Shown here: positions 1-7,183 of the stretch, piece after piece
Layout: each line of letters begins with the position of its first letter
Position numbering within the stretch: position 1 is the stretch's first letter
Source: CAWDVB01 sp963824105
GTDB taxonomy: Bacteria > Actinomycetota > Actinomycetes > Propionibacteriales > Nocardioidaceae
Direction of reading: 5' to 3'
Assembly: GCA_963824105.1 (NCBI GenBank)
Contig: CAWGNN010000006.1
Coordinates: 1 to 64,000, forward strand
Length of the DNA stretch: 64,000 bases
Notes under the pieces: generated by a model
Database searches by the model: none
Told to the model about the DNA's origin: nothing
Seen by the model: the letters and a program-made list of their open reading frames with translations, nothing else
Program-made: the position numbers and the translations under genes

Positions 1-35
1 GCGTCCTGTCGCCCAGTTGGACCCATACCACCGGT

Positions 36-63
36 TGTCGATAGTATCGACATGCGATAGTAT
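36..63 (+). promoter_or_regulatory. higBA promoter and operator
   Basis: A perfect inverted repeat, TGTCGAT and ATCGACA around AGT, covers 36-52. A -35-like TTGTCG lies at 35-40 and a -10 TAGTAT at 58-63, with a 17-base spacer, so the palindrome covers the -35 and most of the spacer. The 9-mer CGATAGTAT occurs twice, at 39-47 and 55-63. The -10 is six bases from GTG at 70, which suggests a leaderless transcript. Autorepression by HigA at this palindrome is inferred from the family's usual behaviour. Confidence 0.65.
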
Positions 64-69
64 TTGAGC

Positions 70-354
70 GTGGCCATCCAGTCCTTCGCTGACGCGACCA
101 CGGAGAAGGTCTGGCGTCGCCAACGCACGGCCCGGTTGGGCGCGGACATCCAGCGGGCAGCGCAGAAGAAGCTCCGACTCCTCAACGCGGCCGGCGCACT
201 GGGTGATCTGCGCGTCCCGCCGGGCAACCGCCTGGAGAAGCTAACCGGAGACCGTGTCGGTCAACACTCGATCCGAGTCAACGACCAGTTCCGGATCTGC
301 TTCACCTGGACTGCGGCCGGGCCAACCGACGTCGAGATCGTCGACTACCACTAG
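70..354 (+). CDS. higB: HigB-family toxin of a type II toxin-antitoxin system
   Basis: A 94-residue protein matching the RelE/ParE-superfamily HigB family, whose members are ribosome-dependent mRNA interferases that cleave translated mRNA. Recognisable family segments are the central DLRVPPGNRLEKL stretch, GQHSIRVNDQFRICF, and the C-terminal DVEIVDYH. The frame also offers TTG at 64, but GTG at 70 is preferred because it sits six bases after the TAGTAT -10 box and no Shine-Dalgarno sequence is visible. The toxin comes before the antitoxin, the typical higBA order, and higA follows 14 bases downstream. The cleavage activity is known for the family and has not been shown for this copy. Confidence 0.88.
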   Translation: MAIQSFADATTEKVWRRQRTARLGADIQRAAQKKLRLLNAAGALGDLRVPPGNRLEKLTGDRVGQHSIRVNDQFRICFTWTAAGPTDVEIVDYH

Positions 355-368
355 GAAGGAGGGCCGAG

Positions 369-662
369 ATGACCAAGGCACACGATCCGATCACTCCGGG
401 TGAGATCCTGCGCACCGAGTTCCTCGAGCCGCTGGGGATCAGCCAGTACCGACTGGCGCAGGCAACCGGCCTGAGTCAGACCCGTATCGGAGAAATCGTC
501 CGAGGCAGGCGGCGGATCACCACCGAGACCGGCCTGCGCCTGTCCCGTGCGTTCGGGACCAGCGAGCGCTTCTGGATCAACATTCAGGCCGACTACGACA
601 TCGAAGTCGAGCACGACACCCACGAGGACGACCTGAACCGCGTCGAGCCCCTGGTCAGTTAG
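369..662 (+). CDS. higA: HigA-family antitoxin, XRE-type helix-turn-helix protein
   Basis: A 97-residue protein of the HigA/VapI antitoxin family. It opens with the family signature HPITPGEIL-like stretch (here DPITPGEILRTEFLEPLGIS), followed by a Cro/C1 helix-turn-helix at about residues 25-55 (YRLAQATGLSQTRIGEIVRGRR). The C-terminal FGTSERFWINIQADYD segment is also typical. It should neutralise HigB and repress the operon by binding the palindrome at 36-52. The start is supported by GGAGGG six bases before ATG. It is cotranscribed with higB. Confidence 0.9.
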   Translation: MTKAHDPITPGEILRTEFLEPLGISQYRLAQATGLSQTRIGEIVRGRRRITTETGLRLSRAFGTSERFWINIQADYDIEVEHDTHEDDLNRVEPLVS

Positions 663-728
663 GGCCTCCCACAGGCGCGTCGCTTCGCCGCATGTGACCG
701 GACCACTAATCGCCGGCCCAGTGCGTGA

Positions 729-761
729 AGCGGGGTCCCCTCCGCCGGAAGGGACCCCGCT
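729..761 (+). terminator. GC-rich hairpin downstream of higBA
   Basis: A perfect 11-base-pair stem pairs AGCGGGGTCCC at 729-739 with GGGACCCCGCT at 751-761 around an 11-base loop. There is no real T run after it, which is common for actinobacterial terminators. It lies 67 bases after higA and could end that transcript. Confidence 0.55.
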
Positions 762-773
762 CCTGAACTTCGG

Positions 774-856
774 AATGTCACTCTGGCCGAATCTGTGACA
801 TTGCTGGCCGAATGCGTGACATTGCTGGCCGCGTTCCGCGTGACATTTTCTGGCCG
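774..856. repeat. Clustered TGACATT-CTGGCCG repeats, possible IS21-type terminus remnant
   Basis: TGACATTGCTGGCCG occurs at 796-810 and 817-831, and a variant, TGACATTTTCTGGCCG, at 841-856. An inverted copy of the first half (AATGTCAC) lies at 774-781 and is also followed by CTGGCCG. Multiple closely spaced copies of a TGACA-containing motif resemble the terminal transposase-binding repeats of IS21-family elements. No istA or istB gene lies in the window, so if the idea is right this is a solo end. It adjoins the end of nrdJ (863). Confidence 0.45.
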
Positions 857-862
857 TTCACA

Positions 863-3700
863 TCAGCTGCACCCGCTGGTCGCTCCGCAGCCCTCACAGA
901 CGTAGCAGCTGCCCGATGGCCGCATCTTGGTGCCGCAGGTGAAGCAGAGCGGGCTGTCGACTGCGGTGCCGGTGATCATCTCGAGCAGCTCGGCCGAGGT
1001 GCGGGCCTCCGCCTTCGCGGGCTTCTCGGCGGCCTCCTCCTCGACAACCGAGGTGTCCGCGACGGGAGCTTCGGTCTTCAAGGACTCGGCCTCGGAGATC
1101 TCGACCTCATCGTCGACCGATCCGTAGGAGCCGGTCTCGAGCTGACGCTGCCGCTCCTCCGCGGAGTAGATGCCCAGCATCGACCGCGACTCGAACGACA
1201 GATAGTCCAGAGCCAGCCTGCGGAAGATGTAGTCCATGATCGACTGCGCCATCCGCACGTCCGGGTCGTCGGTGAGGCCCGACGGCTCGAACTTCAGGTT
1301 GGTGAACTTCTGGATGTAGGTCTCCAGCGGAACGCCGTACTGCAGACCGATGCTCACCGCGATCGAGAAGGCATCCATCACGCCGGCCAAGGTCGAGCCC
1401 TGCTTGCCGAGCTTGAGGAACACCTCGCCCAGACCGTCGTCCGGGTAGCTGCCGGAGGTCATGTAGCCCTCGGCTCCGCCGACCGTGAATGAGGTGGTCA
1501 GGCTCGGGCGCGACTTCGGCAGGCGCTTGCGGTAGGGCTTGGCCATCTCCGCCGGCACTGCTTGGTCGGTCTTGGCTGAGGCCGTCTTGGCCTTGGCGTC
1601 GGCCAGCGGCTGGCCCACCTTGCAGTTGTCGCGGTAGACGGCGGTCGCCTTCAGCCCGAGCTTCCAGGACTGCAGGTAGATGTCCTCGATCTCTTCTACC
1701 GTCGCCGACTCCGGCAGGTTGACGGTCTTGGAGATCGCGCCGGAGAGGAACGGCTGGCAGGCAGCCATCATCCGCACGTGGCCCATCGGGGCAAGTGCCC
1801 GCTGGCCCATCGCAGCGTCGAAGACCTCGTAGTGCTCCGGCTTGAGGCTCGGGGCGTCCACGACGTGGCCGTGCTCGGCGATGTAGGCGACGATCGCCTC
1901 GGCCTGCTCGGCGGGGTAGCCGAGCCTCTTCAGCGCCCGCGGCACCGTCTGGTTGACGATCTGCATCGACCCACCGCCGACCAGCTTCTTGAACTTGACC
2001 AGCGAGAAGTCCGGCTCGATGCCGGTCGTGTCGCAGTCCATCATGAAGCCGATCGTCCCGGTCGGGGCCAGCACCGACGCCTGGGCGTTGCGGAAGCCGT
2101 TCTGCGCGCCGAGCTTGATCACCTGCGCCCACGCCTTGGTCGCCGCCTGGTGAACCGCGCCGTCGACCGAGTTCAGGGTGCGGACGGCGTCGTTGGCCGC
2201 CTGGTGCTTGCGCATGACCCGCTGGTGGGCCTCGGCATTGCGTGCGTAACCGTTGTACGGGCCGACGATCGCGGCAAGCTCGGCCGAGCGCTTGTACGAC
2301 GTGCCGGTCATCAGCGAGGTGATCGTTGCAGCCATGCCGCGACCGCCCTCGCTGTCGTAGCCCAGCCCCATCGCCATCAGCAGAGCGCCGAGGTTGGCGA
2401 AGCCGATGCCGAGCTGGCGGTAGTCGACCGTGGTCTTGGCGATCGACTCGGTCGGGAAGTCCGCGAAGCAGATCGAGATGTCCATCGCGGTGATGATCAG
2501 CTCGACGGCCTTGGTGAACAGTGCGGAGTCGAAGGTGTCGTCCTCGCGCAGGAACTTGAGCAAGTTGAGCGAGGCCAGGTTGCACGAGGAGTTGTCCAGG
2601 CTCATGTACTCCGAGCACGGGTTCGACGCGGTGATCCGGCCGGTCTCGGGGTTGGTGTGCCAGTCGTTGATCGTGTCGTCGTACTGCAGACCGGGGTCGG
2701 CGCACTCCCAGGCCGCCTTCGAGATCTTCTTGAAGAGCTCGCGGGCGTCGACGGTCTCGATGACCTCACCGGTCTTGCGACCACGGAGTCCGAACTCGGT
2801 GCCCTCCTCGACCGCGCGCATGAACTCGTCGCTGACCCGGACCGAGTTGTTGGCGTTCTGGTACTGGACCGAGGTGATGTCCTTGCCGCCGAGGTCCATG
2901 TCGTAGCCAGCGTCGCGCAGGGCACGGATCTTGTCCTCCTCACGCGCCTTGGTCTGCACGAACTCCTCGATGTCGGGGTGGTCGACGTCGAGGACGACCA
3001 TCTTCGCCGCACGGCGGGTGGCGCCACCGGACTTGATCGTGCCCGCGGACGCGTCAGCGCCGCGCATGAAGGAGACCGGGCCCGACGCGGTGCCGCCGCT
3101 GGAGAGCAGCTCCTTCGACGAGCGGATGCGGGAGAGGTTCAGGCCGGCGCCGGAGCCGCCCTTGAAGATGAAGCCCTCCTCCTTGTACCAGTTGAGGATC
3201 GAGTCCATCGAGTCGTCGACCGAGAGGATGAAGCAGGCCGAGACCTGCTGCGGGCTCGGGGTCCCGACGTTGAACCAGACCGGGCTGTTGAAGGAGAAGT
3301 ACTGGTGCAGCAGCAGCCAGGTCACCTCGTGCTCGAAGATCTCGGCGTCGGCGGGGGTCGCGAAGTAGCCGTTCTCCTCGCCGGCCTTGCGGTAGGTGAG
3401 CACGACCCGGTCGATCAGCTGGCGCAGGCTCCACTCGCGCTGCTCGGTCCCGACGGCGCCGCGGAAGTACTTGGTGGTGACGATCGTCGAGGCGTTGAAC
3501 GACCAGAAGTCCGGGAACTCGACCCCACGCTGCTCGAAGACCGCCTCCCCGGTCTTCCAGTTGGTCTGCACCACGTCGCGGCGCTCCCAAGCGACCTCGT
3601 CATAGGGGTGCAGGCCGGCGGTGCTGAAGACCCGCTCGATCGTCAGCCCCTTGTCCTTGCGGCCGCCCTGCTTGGCCGCCTTGTGCGCCGTCTCGGTCAT
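863..3700 (-). CDS. nrdJ: Adenosylcobalamin-dependent (class II) ribonucleoside-diphosphate reductase
   Basis: About 945 residues. It reduces ribonucleotides to deoxyribonucleotides using a B12-generated thiyl radical, so no separate radical-generating subunit is needed. Recognisable RNR segments are GGSGAGLNLSRIRS, NPCSEY with its cysteine, CNLASLNL, and APTGTIGFMMDCDTTGIEPDF in the barrel. The C-terminus has clustered cysteines (CFTCGTKM, CYVCEGCGATSGCS), the usual redox or zinc-binding tail. The frame is open to 3724, but ATG at 3700 is chosen because AAAGGGAG precedes it at good spacing. It lies downstream of nrdR on the same strand. No class I or III RNR gene is in the window. Confidence 0.96.
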   Translation of the reverse strand: MTETAHKAAKQGGRKDKGLTIERVFSTAGLHPYDEVAWERRDVVQTNWKTGEAVFEQRGVEFPDFWSFNASTIVTTKYFRGAVGTEQREWSLRQLIDRVVLTYRKAGEENGYFATPADAEIFEHEVTWLLLHQYFSFNSPVWFNVGTPSPQQVSACFILSVDDSMDSILNWYKEEGFIFKGGSGAGLNLSRIRSSKELLSSGGTASGPVSFMRGADASAGTIKSGGATRRAAKMVVLDVDHPDIEEFVQTKAREEDKIRALRDAGYDMDLGGKDITSVQYQNANNSVRVSDEFMRAVEEGTEFGLRGRKTGEVIETVDARELFKKISKAAWECADPGLQYDDTINDWHTNPETGRITASNPCSEYMSLDNSSCNLASLNLLKFLREDDTFDSALFTKAVELIITAMDISICFADFPTESIAKTTVDYRQLGIGFANLGALLMAMGLGYDSEGGRGMAATITSLMTGTSYKRSAELAAIVGPYNGYARNAEAHQRVMRKHQAANDAVRTLNSVDGAVHQAATKAWAQVIKLGAQNGFRNAQASVLAPTGTIGFMMDCDTTGIEPDFSLVKFKKLVGGGSMQIVNQTVPRALKRLGYPAEQAEAIVAYIAEHGHVVDAPSLKPEHYEVFDAAMGQRALAPMGHVRMMAACQPFLSGAISKTVNLPESATVEEIEDIYLQSWKLGLKATAVYRDNCKVGQPLADAKAKTASAKTDQAVPAEMAKPYRKRLPKSRPSLTTSFTVGGAEGYMTSGSYPDDGLGEVFLKLGKQGSTLAGVMDAFSIAVSIGLQYGVPLETYIQKFTNLKFEPSGLTDDPDVRMAQSIMDYIFRRLALDYLSFESRSMLGIYSAEERQRQLETGSYGSVDDEVEISEAESLKTEAPVADTSVVEEEAAEKPAKAEARTSAELLEMITGTAVDSPLCFTCGTKMRPSGSCYVCEGCGATSGCS

Positions 3701-3852
3701 CGAATCTCCCTTTCCGGACCCCACCTGTGATCCTGCCTCGGCAACCTGCCTCGGCGACCTGCCGGTGAGCCTGCTGCTGCTCCTGCGACAGATGGTGCTG
3801 CTGTTGTTCCCGATACTGCTGGTGCTGCTGTTACTTCTGTTCTTCTGCTTGG

Positions 3853-3902
3853 GCCCGGCGCCGAGCTTCCCCTCTCGGTGCCGGGCTGACTGTGGTCAGC
3901 CG
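3853..3902 (-). other. Hairpins between nrdR and nrdJ
   Basis: CCCGGCGCCGAG at 3854-3865 pairs with CTCGGTGCCGGG at 3874-3885 around an 8-base loop. A second perfect stem, GGCTGAC/GTCAGCC with a 4-base loop (about 3884-3901), spans the nrdR stop codon. The two overlap by two bases. Between them and nrdJ lies an unusual stretch rich in CAG and CAGCAG on the transcribed strand (about 3770-3850). These could set relative nrdR and nrdJ expression by attenuation or processing. That role is inference, and no T tract follows. Confidence 0.4.
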
Positions 3903-4429
3903 ACAGGCTGATGATCGCGGCGTCTCTCGACGCCCGGCGCGTCCGGCGCGCAGCCGGAGGGGGTGTCAGGTGCATCGTCGAGTCCCTCGACGGCACGCAG
4001 CATCGCGATCTCGGCCTCGAAGTCCGCACAGGTCTCGAAGCCGCGGTAGATGCTGGCGAAGCGCAGGTAGGCGACCTCGTCGAGCTCGCGCAGCGGACCC
4101 AAGATGGCCACGCCGACCTCGTGGGAGGGCACCTCGGCCGATCCCTCCGAACGGAGCGTGTCCTCGACCGCCTGGCCCAGTCGGGCCAGATCGTCCTCGG
4201 AGACCGGGCGACCCTTGCATGCCTTACGCACGCCGGCGATCGCCTTCTCGCGGTTGAACAGCTCGGTGGCCCCCGAGCGCTTCAGCACGGTGAGCTGCAT
4301 CTGCTCCACGGTGGTGAACCGCTTCTCGCACGATGAGCAGACCCGGCGGCGGCGGATCACCGACCCGTCCTCGGCGACCCGGCTGTCGAGAACACGCGTG
4401 TCTGCGGTGCGGCAGTACGGACAGTGCAT
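3896..4429 (-). CDS. nrdR: Transcriptional repressor NrdR
   Basis: A 177-residue ATP/dATP-sensing repressor of ribonucleotide reductase genes. The N-terminal zinc ribbon uses Cys3, Cys6, Cys31 and Cys34 (CPYC and CSSC), with the basic stretch RRRRV between them for DNA contact. An ATP-cone domain follows at about residues 46-136. The last 30 or so residues form an acidic, proline-containing tail beyond the usual family core. ATG at 4429 has GGAGG upstream. It lies directly upstream of nrdJ, and paired NrdR boxes at 4648-4694 suggest autoregulation of the nrdR-nrdJ transcript. Confidence 0.96.
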   Translation of the reverse strand: MHCPYCRTADTRVLDSRVAEDGSVIRRRRVCSSCEKRFTTVEQMQLTVLKRSGATELFNREKAIAGVRKACKGRPVSEDDLARLGQAVEDTLRSEGSAEVPSHEVGVAILGPLRELDEVAYLRFASIYRGFETCADFEAEIAMLRAVEGLDDAPDTPSGCAPDAPGVERRRDHQPVG

Positions 4430-4507
4430 CCTCCGGGCCTCCTCTCCAACACTCTGCGGTCGATCTCATCACCGGGGACCGACATTTACCGGCCGTCCGC
4501 CCCGGTC

Positions 4508-4584
4508 GTCCCCCCGATCCGCAGCTCCGCGACCTGCACGAGGCAATGCCGTGGCCAGCCCTCGGATCGGGGGGGACCCGAGGG
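4508..4584 (-). other. nrdR leader with mutually exclusive stem-loops
   Basis: GTCCCCCCGATCCG at 4508-4521 pairs with CGGATCGGGGGGGAC at 4563-4577 (14 pairs, one bulged G). A shorter stem pairs CCCTCGG at 4559-4565 with CCGAGGG at 4578-4584. The stems share 4563-4565, so they compete. They lie in the roughly 200-base untranslated stretch between the NrdR boxes and nrdR. No cobalamin riboswitch signature was recognised. The rest of 4430-5014, apart from the NrdR boxes and the repeat at 4946-4996, shows nothing I can call. Confidence 0.4.
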
Positions 4585-4647
4585 CGATGCTGTGGATGGA
4601 TCTGTGGACGACCTGGGGACATCTCATCGTTACCTGGGGAGAAGTAA

Positions 4648-4694
4648 CCACAATCTGTGGAAACTTACATCCGTGTAACTACTAGATGTAGTGG
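4648..4694 (-). promoter_or_regulatory. Tandem NrdR boxes
   Basis: Two palindromes, CCACAATCTGTGG at 4648-4660 and CTACTAGATGTAGTGG at 4679-4694 (palindromic core ACTAC-TAGAT-GTAGT), have centres 31 bases apart, about three helical turns. NrdR operators are known as pairs of about 16-base palindromes at this spacing, and the second matches the actinobacterial pattern ACACTAGATGTTGTGT at 12 of 16 positions. The segment is AT-rich compared with its surroundings, as expected of a promoter. The target is inferred to be the leftward nrdR-nrdJ transcript. Confidence 0.75.
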
Positions 4695-4945
4695 CCACCG
4701 TATGCCCGCCGTCGCCAACGCGCAAGGGGTCTGCGGCGAAGATTCTGAGTGAGTCTTCAGACAAGGTCAAAAGCCCAGGTCACGAGCGTTTCCGTGGTCA
4801 TGCACGGGGTCGAGCCTCGGCGTGTTGTGCGCTCTCGCTGGCCGGTCACCTGGTGACGCTTTGGCACCCGATCTCCAGCCGGGGCGGAACCTCGCCGCCA
4901 GTGGCTCGTTGGGCCTGGAGGCGACCCGATCTCGGCGGTCGTCCG

Positions 4946-4996
4946 GCGCTGCTCCCGCTGCGTCCCACTGCGTCCCACTGCGCTGCTCCCGCTGCG
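4946..4996. repeat. Short direct repeats upstream of the PKD lipoprotein
   Basis: GCGCTGCTCCCGCTGCG occurs at 4946-4962 and again at 4980-4996. Two adjacent copies of TCCCACTGCG fill the space between, at 4963-4972 and 4973-4982. The array ends 18 bases before the GTG start of the next gene. It looks like slippage-type duplication, and no function is evident. Confidence 0.6.
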
Positions 4997-5014
4997 CTCG
5001 ACCAGGAGGCACTC

Positions 5015-5740
5015 GTGCGCACCTCACCCCGGAACCCGGCACCCCCCACGGGGCCGCCCCACTCGACCCGCCACTGGGCCCACCGGGCACCCGGCATCAG
5101 GGCCGCCCTTGCCGTGGTCGCCGCGACGGTGCTGTTGAGCGGCTGCATGGCAAACCCGCGCCCCAAGCCTCTGGCGATCGCCTCGCCGCTGACCCTGCCG
5201 AGCTCGCCCACGGCCACCGAGTCACCGGTGCTCGCCACTCCGACCCCCAACCCCAGGCCCACACCCACCCCCGCACAGTCCCGGGCACCGAGGCCGCGGC
5301 CGGGACCGCAGGCTCCCCACCGGATCACCGCAGCGATGGTCAGCCACGCACTGGGCTCGGCGGGGATCCCGGCCCTTCGGGTGGTCGCCCAGCCGTTCCC
5401 CCGCACCCGGGTGGGGAACCACACGGTCATCTACACCCGGGCGGCTGCGTTCGCCGGGTCGGTCCCCGTGGACCGGGTCAAGGTTCATCTGAGGGCCACT
5501 CCGGTGTCCTACACCTGGCGCTTCGGGGACGGAGCCACACGGACCACCTCCGGCCCCGGCGCCCCGTACCCGCGGCAGACCCTCACTCACGTCTACCGCG
5601 CGCCGGGAAGCTTCTCTCCCACCGTCACCACCACCTACGCGGTCCGGTACCGGCTGCCCGGGCGTCCCTGGAGGAGCCTTCGGGGGACCTACACCGTGTC
5701 GGGGCCCAGCACGACGCTCCGTGTGGTGCGCAACCCCTGA
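5015..5740 (+). CDS. PKD-domain lipoprotein of unknown function
   Basis: About 241 residues, starting at GTG 5015 with AGGAGG seven bases before it; the open frame runs back to 4691 without a comparable ribosome site. A basic N-region and hydrophobic helix end in the lipobox LLSGC with Cys44, so it should be lipidated and anchored outside the cytoplasmic membrane. A Pro/Thr-rich linker follows (about residues 60-105). The C-terminal part resembles a PKD fold, with SYTWRFGDG and LTHVYRAPGSFSPTV. PKD domains usually mediate extracellular protein or polysaccharide contacts. The exact role is unknown. Confidence 0.7.
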   Translation: MRTSPRNPAPPTGPPHSTRHWAHRAPGIRAALAVVAATVLLSGCMANPRPKPLAIASPLTLPSSPTATESPVLATPTPNPRPTPTPAQSRAPRPRPGPQAPHRITAAMVSHALGSAGIPALRVVAQPFPRTRVGNHTVIYTRAAAFAGSVPVDRVKVHLRATPVSYTWRFGDGATRTTSGPGAPYPRQTLTHVYRAPGSFSPTVTTTYAVRYRLPGRPWRSLRGTYTVSGPSTTLRVVRNP

Positions 5741-5772
5741 ACCGGCCGTCGCGTCTCTGGCACGATGCCACC

Positions 5773-6516
5773 ATGTCCTCCCGGTTGTTCTCCCGGTCGT
5801 TCTCCCGGTTGTCTTCCCGGGCGCGCATCGCCGGGGCGGGGTACGCCGCCGTGGCCGCCGTCGACACGCTGCTGGCATCATGCGACTCCCCCGCCGGCCG
5901 CAGGCTGCGCTGGATCACCAAGCCCGCGCTGATGCCGACTCTTGCCGCCGCGACCTGGGCCGCCACCCGGGGACCCGACCACCGCCGGACCCTGCGCACG
6001 TCCACCCTGACCGCTCAGGCTCTGTCCTGGGGAGGAGATGTCGCCCTCCTCTTCCCGGGCAAGACCGCGTTCCTCACCGGGCTCGGGTCCTTCTTGGCCG
6101 CACACGCTTCCTACGTCACGGGCCTGCTCAGCGTGAAGGCCCCCGCGACGGAGGTGACCTGGTCCGGCGCACGCGCCGCCGGCTTGGCCTGGGCCGCGAC
6201 CGGCCCGGCGATGGCCGCAACCGCGGCCCGGAAAGATCGCGCCCTCGGCGTGCCAGTCCTGCTCTACAGCGGCGCGCTGTCGGCGATGGTCGCCGCAGCG
6301 ACGTTGGTGGACCGTCGGGCACCGGCCCCGGCCCGTCGGGCGCTCACGGCCGGCTCGGTGCTCTTCCTCGTCTCCGACTCCATCCTGGGCCTGCGCGAGT
6401 TCGTCCTGAGCGGCGAGTCGAGCCACCGCGAGCTCTGGGACGGCGCCGTCATGAGCACCTACTGCGCCGGCCAGGGTCTGATCGCGCTCGGGGTCAGCGG
6501 CCTACCTAGCCGGTGA
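5773..6516 (+). CDS. YhhN-family membrane protein, possible lysoplasmalogenase
   Basis: About 247 residues with seven or eight hydrophobic segments. It is consistent with the YhhN/TMEM86 family, in which some members hydrolyse the vinyl-ether bond of lysoplasmalogens. Family-like features are KPALMPTLAAA, the conserved acid in SWGGDVALLF, and SDSILGLREF near the end. ATG at 5773 is chosen because it is the first good start after the upstream lipoprotein gene. The first 17 residues come from four tandem 12-base units (5776-5823) and are basic and serine-rich. The 3' end overlaps the convergent LysM gene by 11 bases. The substrate is unknown. Confidence 0.75.
   Translation: MSSRLFSRSFSRLSSRARIAGAGYAAVAAVDTLLASCDSPAGRRLRWITKPALMPTLAAATWAATRGPDHRRTLRTSTLTAQALSWGGDVALLFPGKTAFLTGLGSFLAAHASYVTGLLSVKAPATEVTWSGARAAGLAWAATGPAMAATAARKDRALGVPVLLYSGALSAMVAAATLVDRRAPAPARRALTAGSVLFLVSDSILGLREFVLSGESSHRELWDGAVMSTYCAGQGLIALGVSGLPSR
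5776..5823 (+). repeat. Four 12-base tandem units in the 5' end of the yhhN-like gene
   Basis: TCCTCCCGGTTG, TTCTCCCGGTCG, TTCTCCCGGTTG and TCTTCCCGGGCG follow one another without gaps and encode (S/F)SR(L/S/A) repeats. The in-frame period suggests expansion by slippage, and a change in copy number would lengthen or shorten the basic N-terminus without shifting the frame. Confidence 0.7.
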
Positions 6517-6904
6517 CCGGGATGTAGAGCTTCTGGCCGACCACGATCGAGGCGTCGCTCAGCCCGTTGAGCTGCTCGATCGCCCGCACCGCGTTACGAA
6601 GATCGGTGGCGGAGGTGTGCGCCGCCGCGATCTGCCAGAGCGTGTCACCGGGCCGGACCACCACCGTGACGGTCTGCACCGGGGTGCCAGGCTCCGGGGT
6701 GGCCGCGGTGCGGGCGCCCAAGGCCACGAAGGCAGCGAGAATCAGCCCGAGGAAGAGCAGCGTGACCAGCACTCGACCTCGTCGGGTCAGCCGAACCTGA
6801 CCCGACGAGGTCACGCCCCCCGGCGCTGACACATGGCTCGCTGAAAGCGGCCGGACCGCTGGACGCAGCGGAACGACGCGAGGACCAATAGCGATCGAGC
6901 TCAT
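6506..6904 (-). CDS. LysM-domain protein divergent from lexA, likely SOS cell-division inhibitor
   Basis: About 132 residues: a cytoplasmic N-terminus, one membrane segment (about residues 50-70, VLVTLLFLGLILAAFVALGA) and a C-terminal LysM domain (VVRPGDTLWQIAA to LYIPVTG). Its layout and its position beside lexA match Mycobacterium Rv2719c (ChiZ) and Corynebacterium DivS, which act in SOS-induced division arrest. ATG at 6904 has AGGAGG eight bases before it; an upstream extension to 7075 would run into the LexA boxes. SOS control through the boxes at 7066-7116 is inferred. The YneA/DivS-type function is also inferred from context. Confidence 0.82.
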   Translation of the reverse strand: MSSIAIGPRVVPLRPAVRPLSASHVSAPGGVTSSGQVRLTRRGRVLVTLLFLGLILAAFVALGARTAATPEPGTPVQTVTVVVRPGDTLWQIAAAHTSATDLRNAVRAIEQLNGLSDASIVVGQKLYIPVTG

Positions 6905-7065
6905 CTTCGACCTCCTGGGGGAGTCGGCGGCCGGTTGAGCCGCCTGGCGGTCTGTGGTGTTCACACCCCCAGGTCTAACGAGCCGCTCCGACAGTTTCGG
7001 AGCCGGCACCGGACGACCTGGGGCCGGTCGAGCCCGCGAACCGTGATCGATTCGAGGATCGAGAT

Positions 7066-7116
7066 TCGAACGCATGTTCGTTCGAACACATGTGCGACAT
7101 TAGATCATGTGTTCGA
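7066..7116. promoter_or_regulatory. Cluster of LexA (SOS) boxes between the LysM gene and lexA
   Basis: Against the actinobacterial SOS consensus TCGAAC-N4-GTTCGA, 7066-7081 (TCGAACGCATGTTCGT) matches 11 of 12 fixed positions, 7082-7097 (TCGAACACATGTGCGA) matches 11, and 7101-7116 (TAGATCATGTGTTCGA) matches 10. The first two boxes abut with no gap. They should bind LexA and control the divergent division inhibitor, lexA itself, or both. Confidence 0.85.
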
Positions 7117-7183
7117 ACGAACGCAAGGCGACACGAGCCCCGGCGCGTCCGGACCCGGGCGCGACACGCCGCACGGAGAGTTT

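Noticed and set aside
1778..3730. Long open frame opposite nrdJ (650 codons)
   Set aside because: It lies entirely antisense to a clear nrdJ, and its product is low-complexity and Arg/Val-rich, as expected of a mirror frame in a high-GC gene.
4430..4640. Cobalamin riboswitch in the nrdR-nrdJ leader
   Set aside because: The stretch contains a GGCCACGG-like string but not the B12-box and associated conserved elements I would expect. A covariance search is needed to settle it.
4591..4661. DnaA boxes upstream of nrdR
   Set aside because: TGTGGATGG, TGTGGACGA and TGTGGAAAC differ from the consensus at two or more positions and could be chance in a short AT-rich stretch. No cluster or origin gene is nearby.
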